From an uncultured Candidatus Saccharibacteria bacterium (GTDB lineage: Bacteria; Patescibacteria; Saccharimonadia; Saccharimonadales; UBA4665), in the NCBI GenBank assembly GCA_946482575.1, contig CAMLRZ010000005.1, forward strand, positions 1-53,099: a stretch of DNA of 53,099 bases, read 5' to 3'. Position numbers and translations under genes: made by a program. The notes under the pieces were generated by a model. That model did no database searches and was not told where the DNA came from. It saw only the letters and a program-made list of their open reading frames with translations. Numbering within the stretch: position 1 is the first letter of the stretch; each line of letters starts with the position of its first letter. This document shows, piece after piece, positions 1 through 7,083 of this stretch.

Positions 1-864
1 GGCGGTGATCCAAACTCTATGGCTGGGCAGCTCAGCTGGTACTGGCACGAGCTACAAACTACCGAAAAAGCTGCCTTTGAAAAAATCAAGGATGCCAAAA
101 CTACCAAAGATGCCACCATTGCTGTCTGGGTCTACTTTGAACGAGCTGCTTTAGCAGCGCAATATGGTAGAGGAGATCGGTCGGCTAAAGTAATGGAAGA
201 ACTTTCTAAACGATATGGTGCCGCCAACAAGTATCTGGAGCTATACGGTGGAACTGCTGGAGCTAGCGAAGGCACCGCTGGTGAAACCGAGGACGGCGGC
301 GACACTGAAGCCTCTGCCGATACGGACATTACTTGCACTAATGGTGGGACTACCCAAATTGGGCAGGGCAAGGGCAAGTTTACCGACAACACCACCAAGA
401 CCTACCCTGGTGTTAACGCCATGCTGGCGCGCGCCAAAGCCATTAGCGACCTCAAGGGATCAACCTTCCGCAACATTTGCACCAATAACCCATTAAATGC
501 CATCAACTGTCAACGTCTCTGCTCATACATGATGGCTCGCGTCTGGGGTAAGGGCTCCTCTGGAAAGAACTACGCCGTGGGCTCTAACGCCGGTAACGGC
601 CTGTGGTACTACCTGCTTTCAACAGGACACGGCCATCCGAACGACCGTAGCGTACCTGTAGGCGCACTGCTATTCTACAAAACCGGATCCATTGCCGGAC
701 ACGTTGCAATTTATCTGGGCAACAACAAAGTACTATCCAACGACGTATTAGACAGCACAAGTAAAGTTACCGGGGGTGCATATATTACCGACGCAAGCGC
801 ATTAGAGGGCAGTCCGTGGCGATTAACATATTTGGGCTGGGCCGATCCAGCTTACCCAACCTAG
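1..864 (+). CDS. Cell-wall hydrolase, NlpC/P60- or CHAP-like C-terminal part (5' end missing)
   Basis: The frame is open from base 1, so the ATG at 19 is probably internal and the gene begins outside the window. The first ~80 visible residues (GGDPNS, then an amphipathic helical stretch) resemble the end of the phage-tail-type lysozyme domain often seen in CPR secretion loci. A low-complexity Gly/Thr/Glu linker follows. The last ~160 residues look like a cysteine peptidase/amidase: a Cys-containing helix (CQRLCSYMMARVWG), then GHVAIYLGNNKVLSND, which resembles the His-containing strand of NlpC/P60 or CHAP folds. Inferred role: peptidoglycan cleavage at the cell surface, perhaps serving a secretion apparatus, since two membrane-anchored proteins follow directly. 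The exact family is uncertain. Confidence 0.6.
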   Translation, partial: GGDPNSMAGQLSWYWHELQTTEKAAFEKIKDAKTTKDATIAVWVYFERAALAAQYGRGDRSAKVMEELSKRYGAANKYLELYGGTAGASEGTAGETEDGGDTEASADTDITCTNGGTTQIGQGKGKFTDNTTKTYPGVNAMLARAKAISDLKGSTFRNICTNNPLNAINCQRLCSYMMARVWGKGSSGKNYAVGSNAGNGLWYYLLSTGHGHPNDRSVPVGALLFYKTGSIAGHVAIYLGNNKVLSNDVLDSTSKVTGGAYITDASALEGSPWRLTYLGWADPAYPT

Positions 865-883
865 AAAGAGGTATACTATTGCT

Positions 884-1474
884 ATGAATCCTGAATATCC
901 CGAAGTTAACAATGTACGCGTCGTAAAACGAGCGATCATCATTTTGAGCGTCGTCACAATTGCGATCAGCGTGTGGTTTATTGTACTCACGCAGGTTGGC
1001 TATGGCCATCTGCAGCTCAGCAACATACCTCGTGCCTCTACCGTAACAGTAAACGGACACAAGGTAGCGTACAACGCCAACCTCAAGGTCCGACCCGGCA
1101 GCTACACCGTGGTTATTAGCTCATCGTCCAAAACTCCATACGAGGACACCATTGACGTGGGGCTCTTCCGCACCACAACCCTCAAGCCTACTCTTAAAGA
1201 TCGCGATCCAAACGCCATCGTGAGCTCTATTATTGGCGCCTACGGGCAATATGGCGCGCCCATCCTAGGTGACGTCAAGTGGTTTGATGACAAAAGTTGG
1301 TTTGTGGCCTCCGTGGGGCCGGGCAACTCTGTTCCTATCGCCATGCAATTTACCAATGGCAGCTGGCAGGTCCGCTACTTCTTGGTAGATAACTATCCGC
1401 AAGATATTTCGGTACTGCCGTCAGAGGTCGCAGCATACGTTCAAGCACTGGAGGCAAAATATGCAAGACAATAA
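884..1474 (+). CDS. Membrane-anchored protein with PEGA-like domain
   Basis: 196 residues. A short cytoplasmic tail is followed by one transmembrane helix (about residues 15-38) and an extracytoplasmic part. Residues ~42-90 (GHLQLSNIPRASTVTVNGHKV, later VRPGSYTVVIS) match the pattern of PEGA beta-sandwich domains, which are surface or wall-associated. The C-terminal ~100 residues are unassigned. The gene starts 19 nt after the hydrolase and overlaps the next gene by 14 bp, so the three are probably one operon. A TATACT box at 872-877 lies 6 nt before the ATG, and an AAGAGG Shine-Dalgarno-like stretch overlaps it, so either leaderless or SD-driven initiation is possible. The role is not known; the neighbourhood suggests a cell-surface complex. 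Confidence 0.6.
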   Translation: MNPEYPEVNNVRVVKRAIIILSVVTIAISVWFIVLTQVGYGHLQLSNIPRASTVTVNGHKVAYNANLKVRPGSYTVVISSSSKTPYEDTIDVGLFRTTTLKPTLKDRDPNAIVSSIIGAYGQYGAPILGDVKWFDDKSWFVASVGPGNSVPIAMQFTNGSWQVRYFLVDNYPQDISVLPSEVAAYVQALEAKYARQ

Positions 1475-2216
1475 CTTAAAGCCATTGATTTTTCCGCTCG
1501 CATTCTTTGTTGCTACCATTATTCTTCTGACCGTTACCGGCACAATGTACCTTAATCGCAGCAATGATTACAAAGCTCCTAAGGCGAATACTTCCACCGC
1601 CAGGTTGGTGGCCACCAATCCCGAAGTACTGCTCAACTGGATGCCCAAGCGCGTGTACGACTTTACCGTAAGTCGCCTGCAAGACTACGTGAACAACAAC
1701 GGCAGCAACTACACCACACTCACTTTTGACAGCGTGAGCATTGACGAAGCCAAGTATAAATTTAACGTTACGATGAACCCTGGGGATAGCATCCACACCG
1801 TCACCGTAGAGCCCACCAATTACGATGGCGCTATCACCGCCGCCGTGTCGGTTGACGGCACCGTGCAAGGTGTTACCAGCAGTGACAATGTGGACGGTTC
1901 TGGATTTATTGGCTTTGACACGCTCACCGACCAAGGACTAACAGCTTACCAATACAAAGGTTTGCAGCAAGCGTTTAGCACCTTTGACAATAACCTTAAA
2001 TACGTCGCAGTAGACACCGATACATTAATAAATAGCGCTGACACCAACAGTGATCCTGCCGCTAAGCTGTACTTTACTTTTGCGGTGAGCATAGACGGCA
2101 AAGAGTACTCGGCTAAAGCCGATTACTGGGACATTACAAAAGTGCGGCTGTATCTGTATGACACCAAATCTCAAAAACAGGTCTTTGACTCTGGCGACAT
2201 AGACTCGTCCCAGTAA
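1461..2216 (+). CDS. Membrane-anchored extracytoplasmic protein, unknown
   Basis: 251 residues with an N-terminal signal anchor (about residues 8-30, FPLAFFVATIILLTVTGTMYL) and a polar, Thr/Asp-rich outside part with beta-strand character. I do not recognise a family. It overlaps the previous gene by 14 bp, which suggests translational coupling and a shared complex. Codon use matches the bulk of the window and contrasts with the GC-rich genes that follow. Confidence 0.55.
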   Translation: MQDNNLKPLIFPLAFFVATIILLTVTGTMYLNRSNDYKAPKANTSTARLVATNPEVLLNWMPKRVYDFTVSRLQDYVNNNGSNYTTLTFDSVSIDEAKYKFNVTMNPGDSIHTVTVEPTNYDGAITAAVSVDGTVQGVTSSDNVDGSGFIGFDTLTDQGLTAYQYKGLQQAFSTFDNNLKYVAVDTDTLINSADTNSDPAAKLYFTFAVSIDGKEYSAKADYWDITKVRLYLYDTKSQKQVFDSGDIDSSQ

Positions 2217-2217
2217 C

Positions 2218-2245
2218 TTGTAAAAAATATAATTTGTGTTATAAT
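2218..2245 (+). promoter_or_regulatory. Predicted sigma70-type promoter for the GC-rich pair
   Basis: TTGTAA (2218-2223), 16-nt spacer, TATAAT (2240-2245), immediately after the upstream stop codon. Transcription would start near 2252, about 75 nt before the ATG at 2326. Confidence 0.5.
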
Positions 2246-2256
2246 TAGCACAGCAT

Positions 2257-2278
2257 AAGGGCCTCCTTGGCTCTTTTT
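2257..2278 (+). terminator. Short hairpin with T-run (terminator or attenuator)
   Basis: AAGGGCC (2257-2263) pairs with GGCTCTT (2269-2275) with one G-U pair and a 5-nt loop, and runs into Ts. It lies after both the upstream operon and the predicted promoter at 2218-2245. It could end the upstream transcript or attenuate the downstream one. Confidence 0.4.
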
Positions 2279-2300
2279 TGCTATCCGCACATTAACGTTT

Positions 2301-2320
2301 GCACCCCTGAAGGGAAGTGC
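2301..2320 (+). promoter_or_regulatory. Hairpin that sequesters the ribosome binding site of the next gene
   Basis: GCAC (2301-2304) pairs with GTGC (2317-2320), and CCC (2305-2307) with GGG (2312-2314), with a TGAA loop. The SD-like AGGGAAG is inside the 3' arm, 8 nt before the ATG at 2326. It may reduce translation. The in-frame GTG at 2317 lies within the stem and is not favoured as the start. Confidence 0.3.
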
Positions 2321-2325
2321 TTCAG

Positions 2326-2802
2326 ATGTCACCTCAGCGCAAAAAGGGCTTGCTCCGGCTGCTCGGCGTAGCGGTGTTCGTGGCTGTTGTTGCTGCGGTG
2401 GTCTTTTTCTGGCCATTCAAGAGCGACAACACCCCCGGCACCGAAGCCAAGGCCGCACCCAAGCCTTCGCCCTCGGCGACGGCACCGGATCAGACCACGC
2501 TGTACTTCAACGACGTGAGCAAGGCCATCAAGGCTGGCGACCTGCAGCAGCAGTCCCAGTACGTGGCCAACAACTTCCGGGCCGACTTCATCCAGGGCGG
2601 CGTCCTGATGTTCCCCAAGGGAACCACCGTGAAGTTCGAGCGCAACACGCTCGTTGCCGACAGCAAGGCCACCGGCCACATCAAGGCCGTGGCAAGCACC
2701 AACGGCACCACCACGCACTACGTCGTGCTGCTCGTCAAGGAGACGGACGGCACCGGACGTTCCGTCTGGCACATCTCACACACCGAGAAGGTGAATGGCT
2801 GA
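2326..2802 (+). CDS. Small exported/membrane-anchored protein, GC-rich, unknown
   Basis: 158 residues from the ATG at 2326 (SD AGGGAAG at 2311-2317). A basic N-terminus (MSPQRKK) is followed by a transmembrane helix ending FFWPF, a Pro/Ala/Ser linker (~35-50) and a ~100-residue domain (TTLYFNDVSKAIKAGD...) with no family I recognise. Third codon positions are almost all G or C, unlike the genes on either side, which suggests acquisition from a high-GC donor, plausibly an actinobacterium. The stop overlaps the next ATG by one base (TGATG), so the two are translationally coupled and probably function together. Confidence 0.6.
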   Translation: MSPQRKKGLLRLLGVAVFVAVVAAVVFFWPFKSDNTPGTEAKAAPKPSPSATAPDQTTLYFNDVSKAIKAGDLQQQSQYVANNFRADFIQGGVLMFPKGTTVKFERNTLVADSKATGHIKAVASTNGTTTHYVVLLVKETDGTGRSVWHISHTEKVNG

Positions 2803-4205
2803 TGAAGCTTCGTAGCACACTGATCACCGCCACCTTGGTGGCGTCGACGCTGACCGGCACAGCCTTCGCGGCCACGCCGGCGGTCGCCGACAGCAGCAAG
2901 ACCTGCAATGTCAGCGCCATGGCCAGCAAGATCAAGGGCAAGGTCCCGGTCATTGTGGTCCACGGCCTGATGGGCAACGGCGACGCCTGGACGCAGTCCA
3001 ACGACGGCGACTCCATGCTCACCGCACTCAAGAAGATCAAGGGCGTCTACGTCGACGAGCCGTTCGATTACTCGTCCACCAACACCCGTTGGGTCACCGA
3101 CGACAACATCGGCCCGCGACTGGCGAGGCGGATCGACTGCCTGGCGCAAGCCTCCGGTCGCGACCCCGCCGTCATCGGTCACTCCATGGGCGGCCTCACA
3201 GCCCGACTGGCGTCAAGCCTGAAGGTCGACGGCCGCTCCGTGGGCGACAAGTTCGGCATGCTCATCACCCTGGGTACACCGAACCTGGGCAGCGGCTTGG
3301 CCAACATCGGCACCGACTTCATCCGAAGCCTGTGCCCGGCACGCACCGTTCTGGATCACAGCCTGTGTGACTTCAGTCAGATCAGCGCGCTCAAGGGCCT
3401 CCGTGAAAACAGCGAGGAGATCAAGAATCTCCCGTGGATGCCCCGCGACGTGCCCGTTCTGGCGCTGGCTGGCGACGTCTCGGTTCACGCCAAGATCTTC
3501 AACGCCGACGTCACCATGGACACCGAGGGCGACCTGGTGGTCAGCAAGAACTCGGCACTGCAAGACATCCGAACCACCTCTGCCGGCGGCGGCTCCAAGA
3601 GCTTCGCCTGTACCATGGAGGTCGGATTCCAACTGCCGGAATGCTGGCACTCGGCACTCACGAGCAACCGCGACGTCATCCAGACCACCGTGGACGCAGT
3701 GACGCGCTACGTCAAGGCCACGGCCCCCAAGCCGCCGGCCAACCCGCTCGACGGGTTCGTCAGCGACAGGTGGGGTCGGCACCTCTCATCCATCAAGATC
3801 AAGAGCGACGGCACCGGTCACCTGATGATCGACTCCGGCGCTGGCGGTGTGGAAGGATGTGGTCCCGGGCCCGGCTACTGCGGCTTCCAGGGCGACTTCC
3901 GCTCCACCGTCAACCCCGACGGCAGCCTGAACGCCACCTACACCAAGATCTGGTACACCTTCAACGGCGACCAGATCGTGCCGATGCCGCCGGACTACGA
4001 CACCACCATGCCCAAGGTCGGCGACAGCATCACCATCCGGAAGTTCCAGGACCTCACTCTGCTCGTACAGCAGCAGGGCCGCCTGGCTCAGTACGACATG
4101 GACATCGAGGTCGACGGCAAGACGTACCGCGGCTTCGTGTGGTGTGGACCCAAGTCCGGAACCATCACCGGTACCAACAAGGTCACCACCTACTGCGGTG
4201 CGTAA
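2802..4205 (+). CDS. Secreted lipase-like alpha/beta hydrolase
   Basis: 467 residues. A Sec signal peptide is visible (MKLRSTLITATLVASTLTGTA, cleavage likely near residues 24-30). An alpha/beta-hydrolase domain follows: oxyanion-loop motif VVHGLMGNGDAW (~52-63), nucleophile elbow GHSMGG with Ser128, LITLGTPNLGSG (~154-164), and candidate acid Asp244 (TEGDLVV) and His283 (ECWHSALTSN), a complete Ser-Asp-His set as in secreted bacterial triacylglycerol lipases/esterases. Residues ~315-467 form a separate Gly/Asp-rich, Cys-containing domain (GCGPGPGYCG) that may bind a substrate or surface. Codon use is strongly GC-rich. For an episymbiont, lipid hydrolysis on the host surface is an attractive role, but that is inference. 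A structured non-coding element begins 7 nt after the stop. Confidence 0.8.
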   Translation: MKLRSTLITATLVASTLTGTAFAATPAVADSSKTCNVSAMASKIKGKVPVIVVHGLMGNGDAWTQSNDGDSMLTALKKIKGVYVDEPFDYSSTNTRWVTDDNIGPRLARRIDCLAQASGRDPAVIGHSMGGLTARLASSLKVDGRSVGDKFGMLITLGTPNLGSGLANIGTDFIRSLCPARTVLDHSLCDFSQISALKGLRENSEEIKNLPWMPRDVPVLALAGDVSVHAKIFNADVTMDTEGDLVVSKNSALQDIRTTSAGGGSKSFACTMEVGFQLPECWHSALTSNRDVIQTTVDAVTRYVKATAPKPPANPLDGFVSDRWGRHLSSIKIKSDGTGHLMIDSGAGGVEGCGPGPGYCGFQGDFRSTVNPDGSLNATYTKIWYTFNGDQIVPMPPDYDTTMPKVGDSITIRKFQDLTLLVQQQGRLAQYDMDIEVDGKTYRGFVWCGPKSGTITGTNKVTTYCGA

Positions 4206-4211
4206 ACGTAT

Positions 4212-4330
4212 GGTGCGGATGGCGCAAAAGTAATCGCTCATAAGCGATGAAACGCGCCAGCGGATGCGAGCAACGGAAATCAGATGACCCAAAAGGTCAC
4301 CAGAAATCCTGAAGCTCGCATCCGTCGCAC
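4212..4330 (+). ncRNA. Structured element, copy 1: three-way junction (candidate ncRNA or folded-DNA site)
   Basis: Closing helix GTGCG (4213-4217) / CGCAC (4326-4330). Inside, after linker GA: arm A, TGGCGC (4220-4225) / GCGCCA (4254-4259), with inner helix ATCGCT (4233-4238) / AGCGAT (4243-4248). After a single G: arm B, 11 bp, CGGATGCGAGC (4261-4271) / GCTCGCATCCG (4314-4324), with inner pairs TCAG (4280-4283) / CTGA (4309-4312) and TGACC (4285-4289) / GGTCA (4295-4299). After a single T the closing helix returns. Unpaired positions on the + strand are A-rich, as in structured RNAs, so + is the likelier strand. The same architecture recurs at 40363-40456 with compensatory changes. The fold is read directly from the sequence; the function is unknown. 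Confidence 0.6.
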
Positions 4331-4331
4331 A

Positions 4332-4526
4332 CCAACTATTATTTGTACGTACAGCCAAAGTTTTGGCTTCACATATAAGCAATAGTTGGGAGAGCGAGTC
4401 GTTTTGATAGGGATGTTTGATTGTGAATGCCGGTGGGCACTCGAACAATTAACATATATCAAAACGACTCCGCCCTCGGGGTCTCATCACGCTGGATTGC
4501 GCGAGAGCGTCTTTGCCCGAAGGCGG
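4332..4526. other. Three consecutive two-tier inverted repeats
   Basis: These occupy the rest of the ~350-bp gap between two convergent GC-rich genes. (1) CCAACTATT (4332-4340) / AATAGTTGG (4381-4389), with inner AGCCAA/TTGGCT (4353-4368) and the palindrome TGTACGTACA (4344-4353). (2) A perfect 14-bp pair, GAGTCGTTTTGATA (4396-4409) / TATCAAAACGACTC (4457-4470), with inner TGTTTGA/TCGAACA (4414-4447, one G-U). (3) CCGCCCTCGGG (4470-4480) / CCCGAAGGCGG (4516-4526), one mismatch, with inner ACGCT/AGCGT (4489-4510). None ends in a T-run, so they are not ordinary intrinsic terminators. Confidence 0.55.
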
Positions 4527-4553
4527 TTCGTTGGTTCAGATTAGTTCAGATTG

Positions 4554-5786
4554 TCACCTCGCGGGCTTGTAGGACTCGATGGCCTTGTTCTCGTCGGCGG
4601 TGAGGCCGTCGTCGCCCAGAGCCAGCCACTTGTTGAACAGCTCGTCGAGCTGGTCGGGGGTGAAGGTCGGGGTCGAAGGAACGGGGGTCGGCGCGGGGGT
4701 CGGAACCGGCGCGGAGAGCACCACGTTGTCGCGAACGACAGGGGTGCCGTGCGGCGGGGTGCCAGTGGGGCCGGGCTGTGCGACGGCGTCACGGCGGTGA
4801 CGGGGGCGGCGCGGCAGCGGGGCCCTCGGGGTCTCGTCGGCCGTGGGAACGGCGTCCGAGGGCTCGGCCAGCATCTTGCGGAGCTTGCCCGGGGTCGGAA
4901 CGCCCTTGGGGAAGAGCATCTGCAGGCCGTTGAGGTCCTCGCGGCTCAGGCTGTTGGGGTCGTCGTGGTAGGCGATCACCAGCTCCAGCAGCTCCTGGTC
5001 GGAGAGGCCGGTGGGCTCGTCGTTGACGCCCTGGGAGTCGTCGGACGGGACCTTGGACTTGGGGGACTTGCCGTTCTTGACGGGCTTCTGGTCGGTGTCC
5101 GAGTCGGACGGAACGTACGTGGTGGACGGGCCGGCGTTGCTGATCTTGCGGAGCGGCAGGGATGCCGTGCGGAAGTAGCGGACGGTGGCGACGATGGCGA
5201 GCGCGTAGGTCAGGGCGAAGCCCAGGCCGTAGAACGGACCGCTGAGCACCGCCAGGGTGACCACGTGGAGGACCACGGTGAGCCACATGACGAACTTCTG
5301 CTTGCCGGCGCTGACCGTCAGGAACTTGCTCACGGCCGCGTCGCGTCGCTTCTTGGGCGTCTGCCGGAAGAAGTTCTTGCGCAGCAGAGCCTTGAAGTCG
5401 GCGTCGGTGAGCTTGCGGAGCTTCTCCTTGTCGTCGAAGTACCTGATGCCGAAGAGCTCGACCATGCCGGACGCCGTGCTGCTCGTGGCCACCTCGTTCG
5501 TCAGGCGCCGGAAGTAATCCAGCGGGATGATGACGAAGAGCGTGGTCAGGAACACGATCCACTGCGGCAGGCCGTAGTGGACGAGGGCGGCGTGAAGGGC
5601 CAAGAAGACGAGCGGGATCACCAGGAACCGCAGTGCGCGGATGCGCAGCTGACGGTATTCGGCGTGGGCGGTGTCGCTGAGCGACTCCTTCCACTGGTCG
5701 GGGGTGAAGTGAGTGGCCTCTTTGAAGCCGATGGCGCTGTCGTCGTCGGCGATGAAATACTCGCGTGTTGCCGGGGTGTCGGACAT
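4554..5786 (-). CDS. GC-rich multi-pass membrane protein, unknown
   Basis: 410 residues from the ATG at 5786 (GGAG 9 nt upstream; an in-frame TTG further upstream is less likely). Hydrophobic helix pairs lie at ~50-95 (LVIPLVFLALHAALV, WIVFLTTLFVIIPLDYF) and ~170-210 (FVMWLTVVLHVVTLAVL, LGFALTYALAIVATV), separated by a charged segment. A long polar, Pro-rich C-terminus follows, probably cytoplasmic and partly disordered. No family recognised. Codon use is as GC-rich as in the convergent hydrolase gene, so a common foreign source is likely, yet its promoter is AT-rich and near-consensus. Confidence 0.65.
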   Translation of the reverse strand: MSDTPATREYFIADDDSAIGFKEATHFTPDQWKESLSDTAHAEYRQLRIRALRFLVIPLVFLALHAALVHYGLPQWIVFLTTLFVIIPLDYFRRLTNEVATSSTASGMVELFGIRYFDDKEKLRKLTDADFKALLRKNFFRQTPKKRRDAAVSKFLTVSAGKQKFVMWLTVVLHVVTLAVLSGPFYGLGFALTYALAIVATVRYFRTASLPLRKISNAGPSTTYVPSDSDTDQKPVKNGKSPKSKVPSDDSQGVNDEPTGLSDQELLELVIAYHDDPNSLSREDLNGLQMLFPKGVPTPGKLRKMLAEPSDAVPTADETPRAPLPRRPRHRRDAVAQPGPTGTPPHGTPVVRDNVVLSAPVPTPAPTPVPSTPTFTPDQLDELFNKWLALGDDGLTADENKAIESYKPAR

Positions 5787-5838
5787 ACTGTCCAACTCCA
5801 ATCTGGTCTTGTCTGTGAACGAACAAACGAACTTAATA

Positions 5839-5867
5839 AGTATACAACATAAGCGTATTTAAGTCAA
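5839..5867 (-). promoter_or_regulatory. Strong sigma70-type promoter (leftward)
   Basis: On the minus strand: TTGACT (5867-5862), 17-nt spacer, TATACT (5844-5839). It drives the GC-rich membrane protein starting at 5786 through a ~45-nt leader. Confidence 0.7.
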
Positions 5868-5890
5868 TACCATCACCTCTGTTGGGAGTT

Positions 5891-6955
5891 CTACGGTTTG
5901 AGGGAAATAATACGATGTGATGAGGCAAAATAGTCAGCTACTACGTCGGCGTCAGTGGTGGTGATAAACGTCTGATACGGCTGCACAAAATGAGTTAGCG
6001 CCTGGCGTCGCTGAGCATCCAGCTCGCTAAACACATCATCCAGTAATAACAGGGGTTTTGTGTCGCGAACAGACTCCAAAAGCTGCAATTCCATAATCTT
6101 GAGAGCCAACACTAATGTGCGCGTTTCACCCCTTGAGGCGGCCTCTTGCACGGGATGGTCGTCAATCAGAGCTATCAGATCATCGCGGTGTGGACCATAT
6201 CCGGTATATCCGCGAGCAATATCCAGATCCAGCCGTTGTTCCAATTTGTGCAAAAGCTGTGATTCGTAGTGTGCAGGGGCAAATTTGGAGGCATATTGTA
6301 GGGAAATAATGTTCTGTTTGCCTGCCAGAGAGTCGTAGAGCTCGCTTGCGCGGTTATTGCAGTAGTCAATGAGTTCCGCTCGCTCCCGCGCAATTTGGCC
6401 AGCTAATTCGCTTAAACGCAGGTTCCAGACAAATAATTGTTGTTGCAAGCTTGGGGGATTCTTTTTGAGCAGGGCATTGCGTTGCGCAAGCACTCGCTTG
6501 TAATGGCGACGTACAGCTCCAAACCCTGGCTTAGTCTGCTCGATAAGATCATCCAAAAAACTGCGGCGCAAATCAGGGGTGCCGCTCAGTAATAACAGAT
6601 GATTTGGTTCAAAAATAACCGTGGGAATCATGCGTGGCTGTGTCAGGCGCTGCAGAGCTTGCCCGTCGATGTCAAAAGTCTTTTTATAGGTGTCGCCAGT
6701 GGGGCCAGCCTGAATCTTGATGGTTCGATCGCCATCAGGCGTTTGGGCGTCCAAACGAGCCCAATCCGCCCCAAAACCAACCATTTCAGCGTCTTTGGCT
6801 CGGTATGAATTACCCCGGGCCACCATTAACACCGCCTCTAACAGATTGGTTTTGCCACTTGCGTTGGGACCAACTATAATCGACACTCCTTTATCAAAAG
6901 TAAAAGCAGCGTCTTGGTAGGAACGGAAGTTTTGCAGCCGAATATCGGTAATCAT
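5891..6955 (-). CDS. recF: RecF, recombination/replication-repair ATPase
   Basis: 354 residues from MITDIRLQNFRSY at 6955; upstream in-frame codons extend the frame but lack RecF similarity. Walker A is GPNASGKTN (about residues 29-37), the ABC-type signature is SRGETRTLVLALK, and Walker B is PLLLLDDVFSELD. RecF binds DNA and ATP and helps load RecA at single-strand gaps with RecO and RecR. It lies third in the dnaA-dnaN-recF run. A TACAAT box (minus strand, 6968-6963) is 7 nt before the ATG with no Shine-Dalgarno sequence, which suggests its own promoter and a leaderless mRNA. Confidence 0.93.
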   Translation of the reverse strand: MITDIRLQNFRSYQDAAFTFDKGVSIIVGPNASGKTNLLEAVLMVARGNSYRAKDAEMVGFGADWARLDAQTPDGDRTIKIQAGPTGDTYKKTFDIDGQALQRLTQPRMIPTVIFEPNHLLLLSGTPDLRRSFLDDLIEQTKPGFGAVRRHYKRVLAQRNALLKKNPPSLQQQLFVWNLRLSELAGQIARERAELIDYCNNRASELYDSLAGKQNIISLQYASKFAPAHYESQLLHKLEQRLDLDIARGYTGYGPHRDDLIALIDDHPVQEAASRGETRTLVLALKIMELQLLESVRDTKPLLLLDDVFSELDAQRRQALTHFVQPYQTFITTTDADVVADYFASSHRIISLKP

Positions 6956-6999
6956 TTTATATATTGTACATCTGTTATGTCTGTTATGGCGAGAGCTGT

Positions 7000-7076
7000 C
7001 CGACGCGAGTGTCTGCAAAGCCAAAGTCGCTCTGCAACGCAGCGACGATCTTTGGACTGCAGGCACGGATAGTCGG
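7000..7076 (-). other. Long multi-tier inverted repeat in the dnaN-recF spacer
   Basis: Nested helices: CCGAC (7000-7004) / GTCGG (7072-7076); GTGTCTGCA (7009-7017) / TGCAGGCAC (7058-7066), one G-U; CCAAA (7021-7025) / TTTGG (7051-7055); GTCGCT (7026-7031) / AGCGAC (7041-7046), with a 9-nt loop. There is no T-run on either strand. It could be a structured RNA in the dnaN-recF transcript or an origin-region DNA feature. Confidence 0.5.
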
Positions 7077-7083
7077 GCAAAGA

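Noticed and set aside
2317..2325. GTG at 2317 as the start of the small GC-rich protein
   Set aside because: It lies inside the hairpin and overlaps the SD; the ATG at 2326 has correct spacing.
3434..4243. Second open frame inside the lipase-like gene
   Set aside because: Arg/His/Gly-rich translation without motifs, explained by GC-rich codon shadows; the overlapping lipase frame has a signal peptide and catalytic set.
4332..4526. CRISPR array or transposon ends
   Set aside because: The stems differ from one another, have no regular spacing or shared direct repeat, and no transposase or cas gene is nearby.
4551..5852. Long plus-strand open frame (433 codons) opposite the GC-rich membrane protein
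   Set aside because: It is antisense to a gene with clear helices, promoter and SD. High GC removes stop codons from opposite frames, and the translation is low-complexity Val/Gly/Glu/Arg.
6956..7066. N-terminal extension of RecF
   Set aside because: The added 37 residues overlap the hairpin region and have no RecF similarity; MITDIRLQNFRSY is the canonical start.
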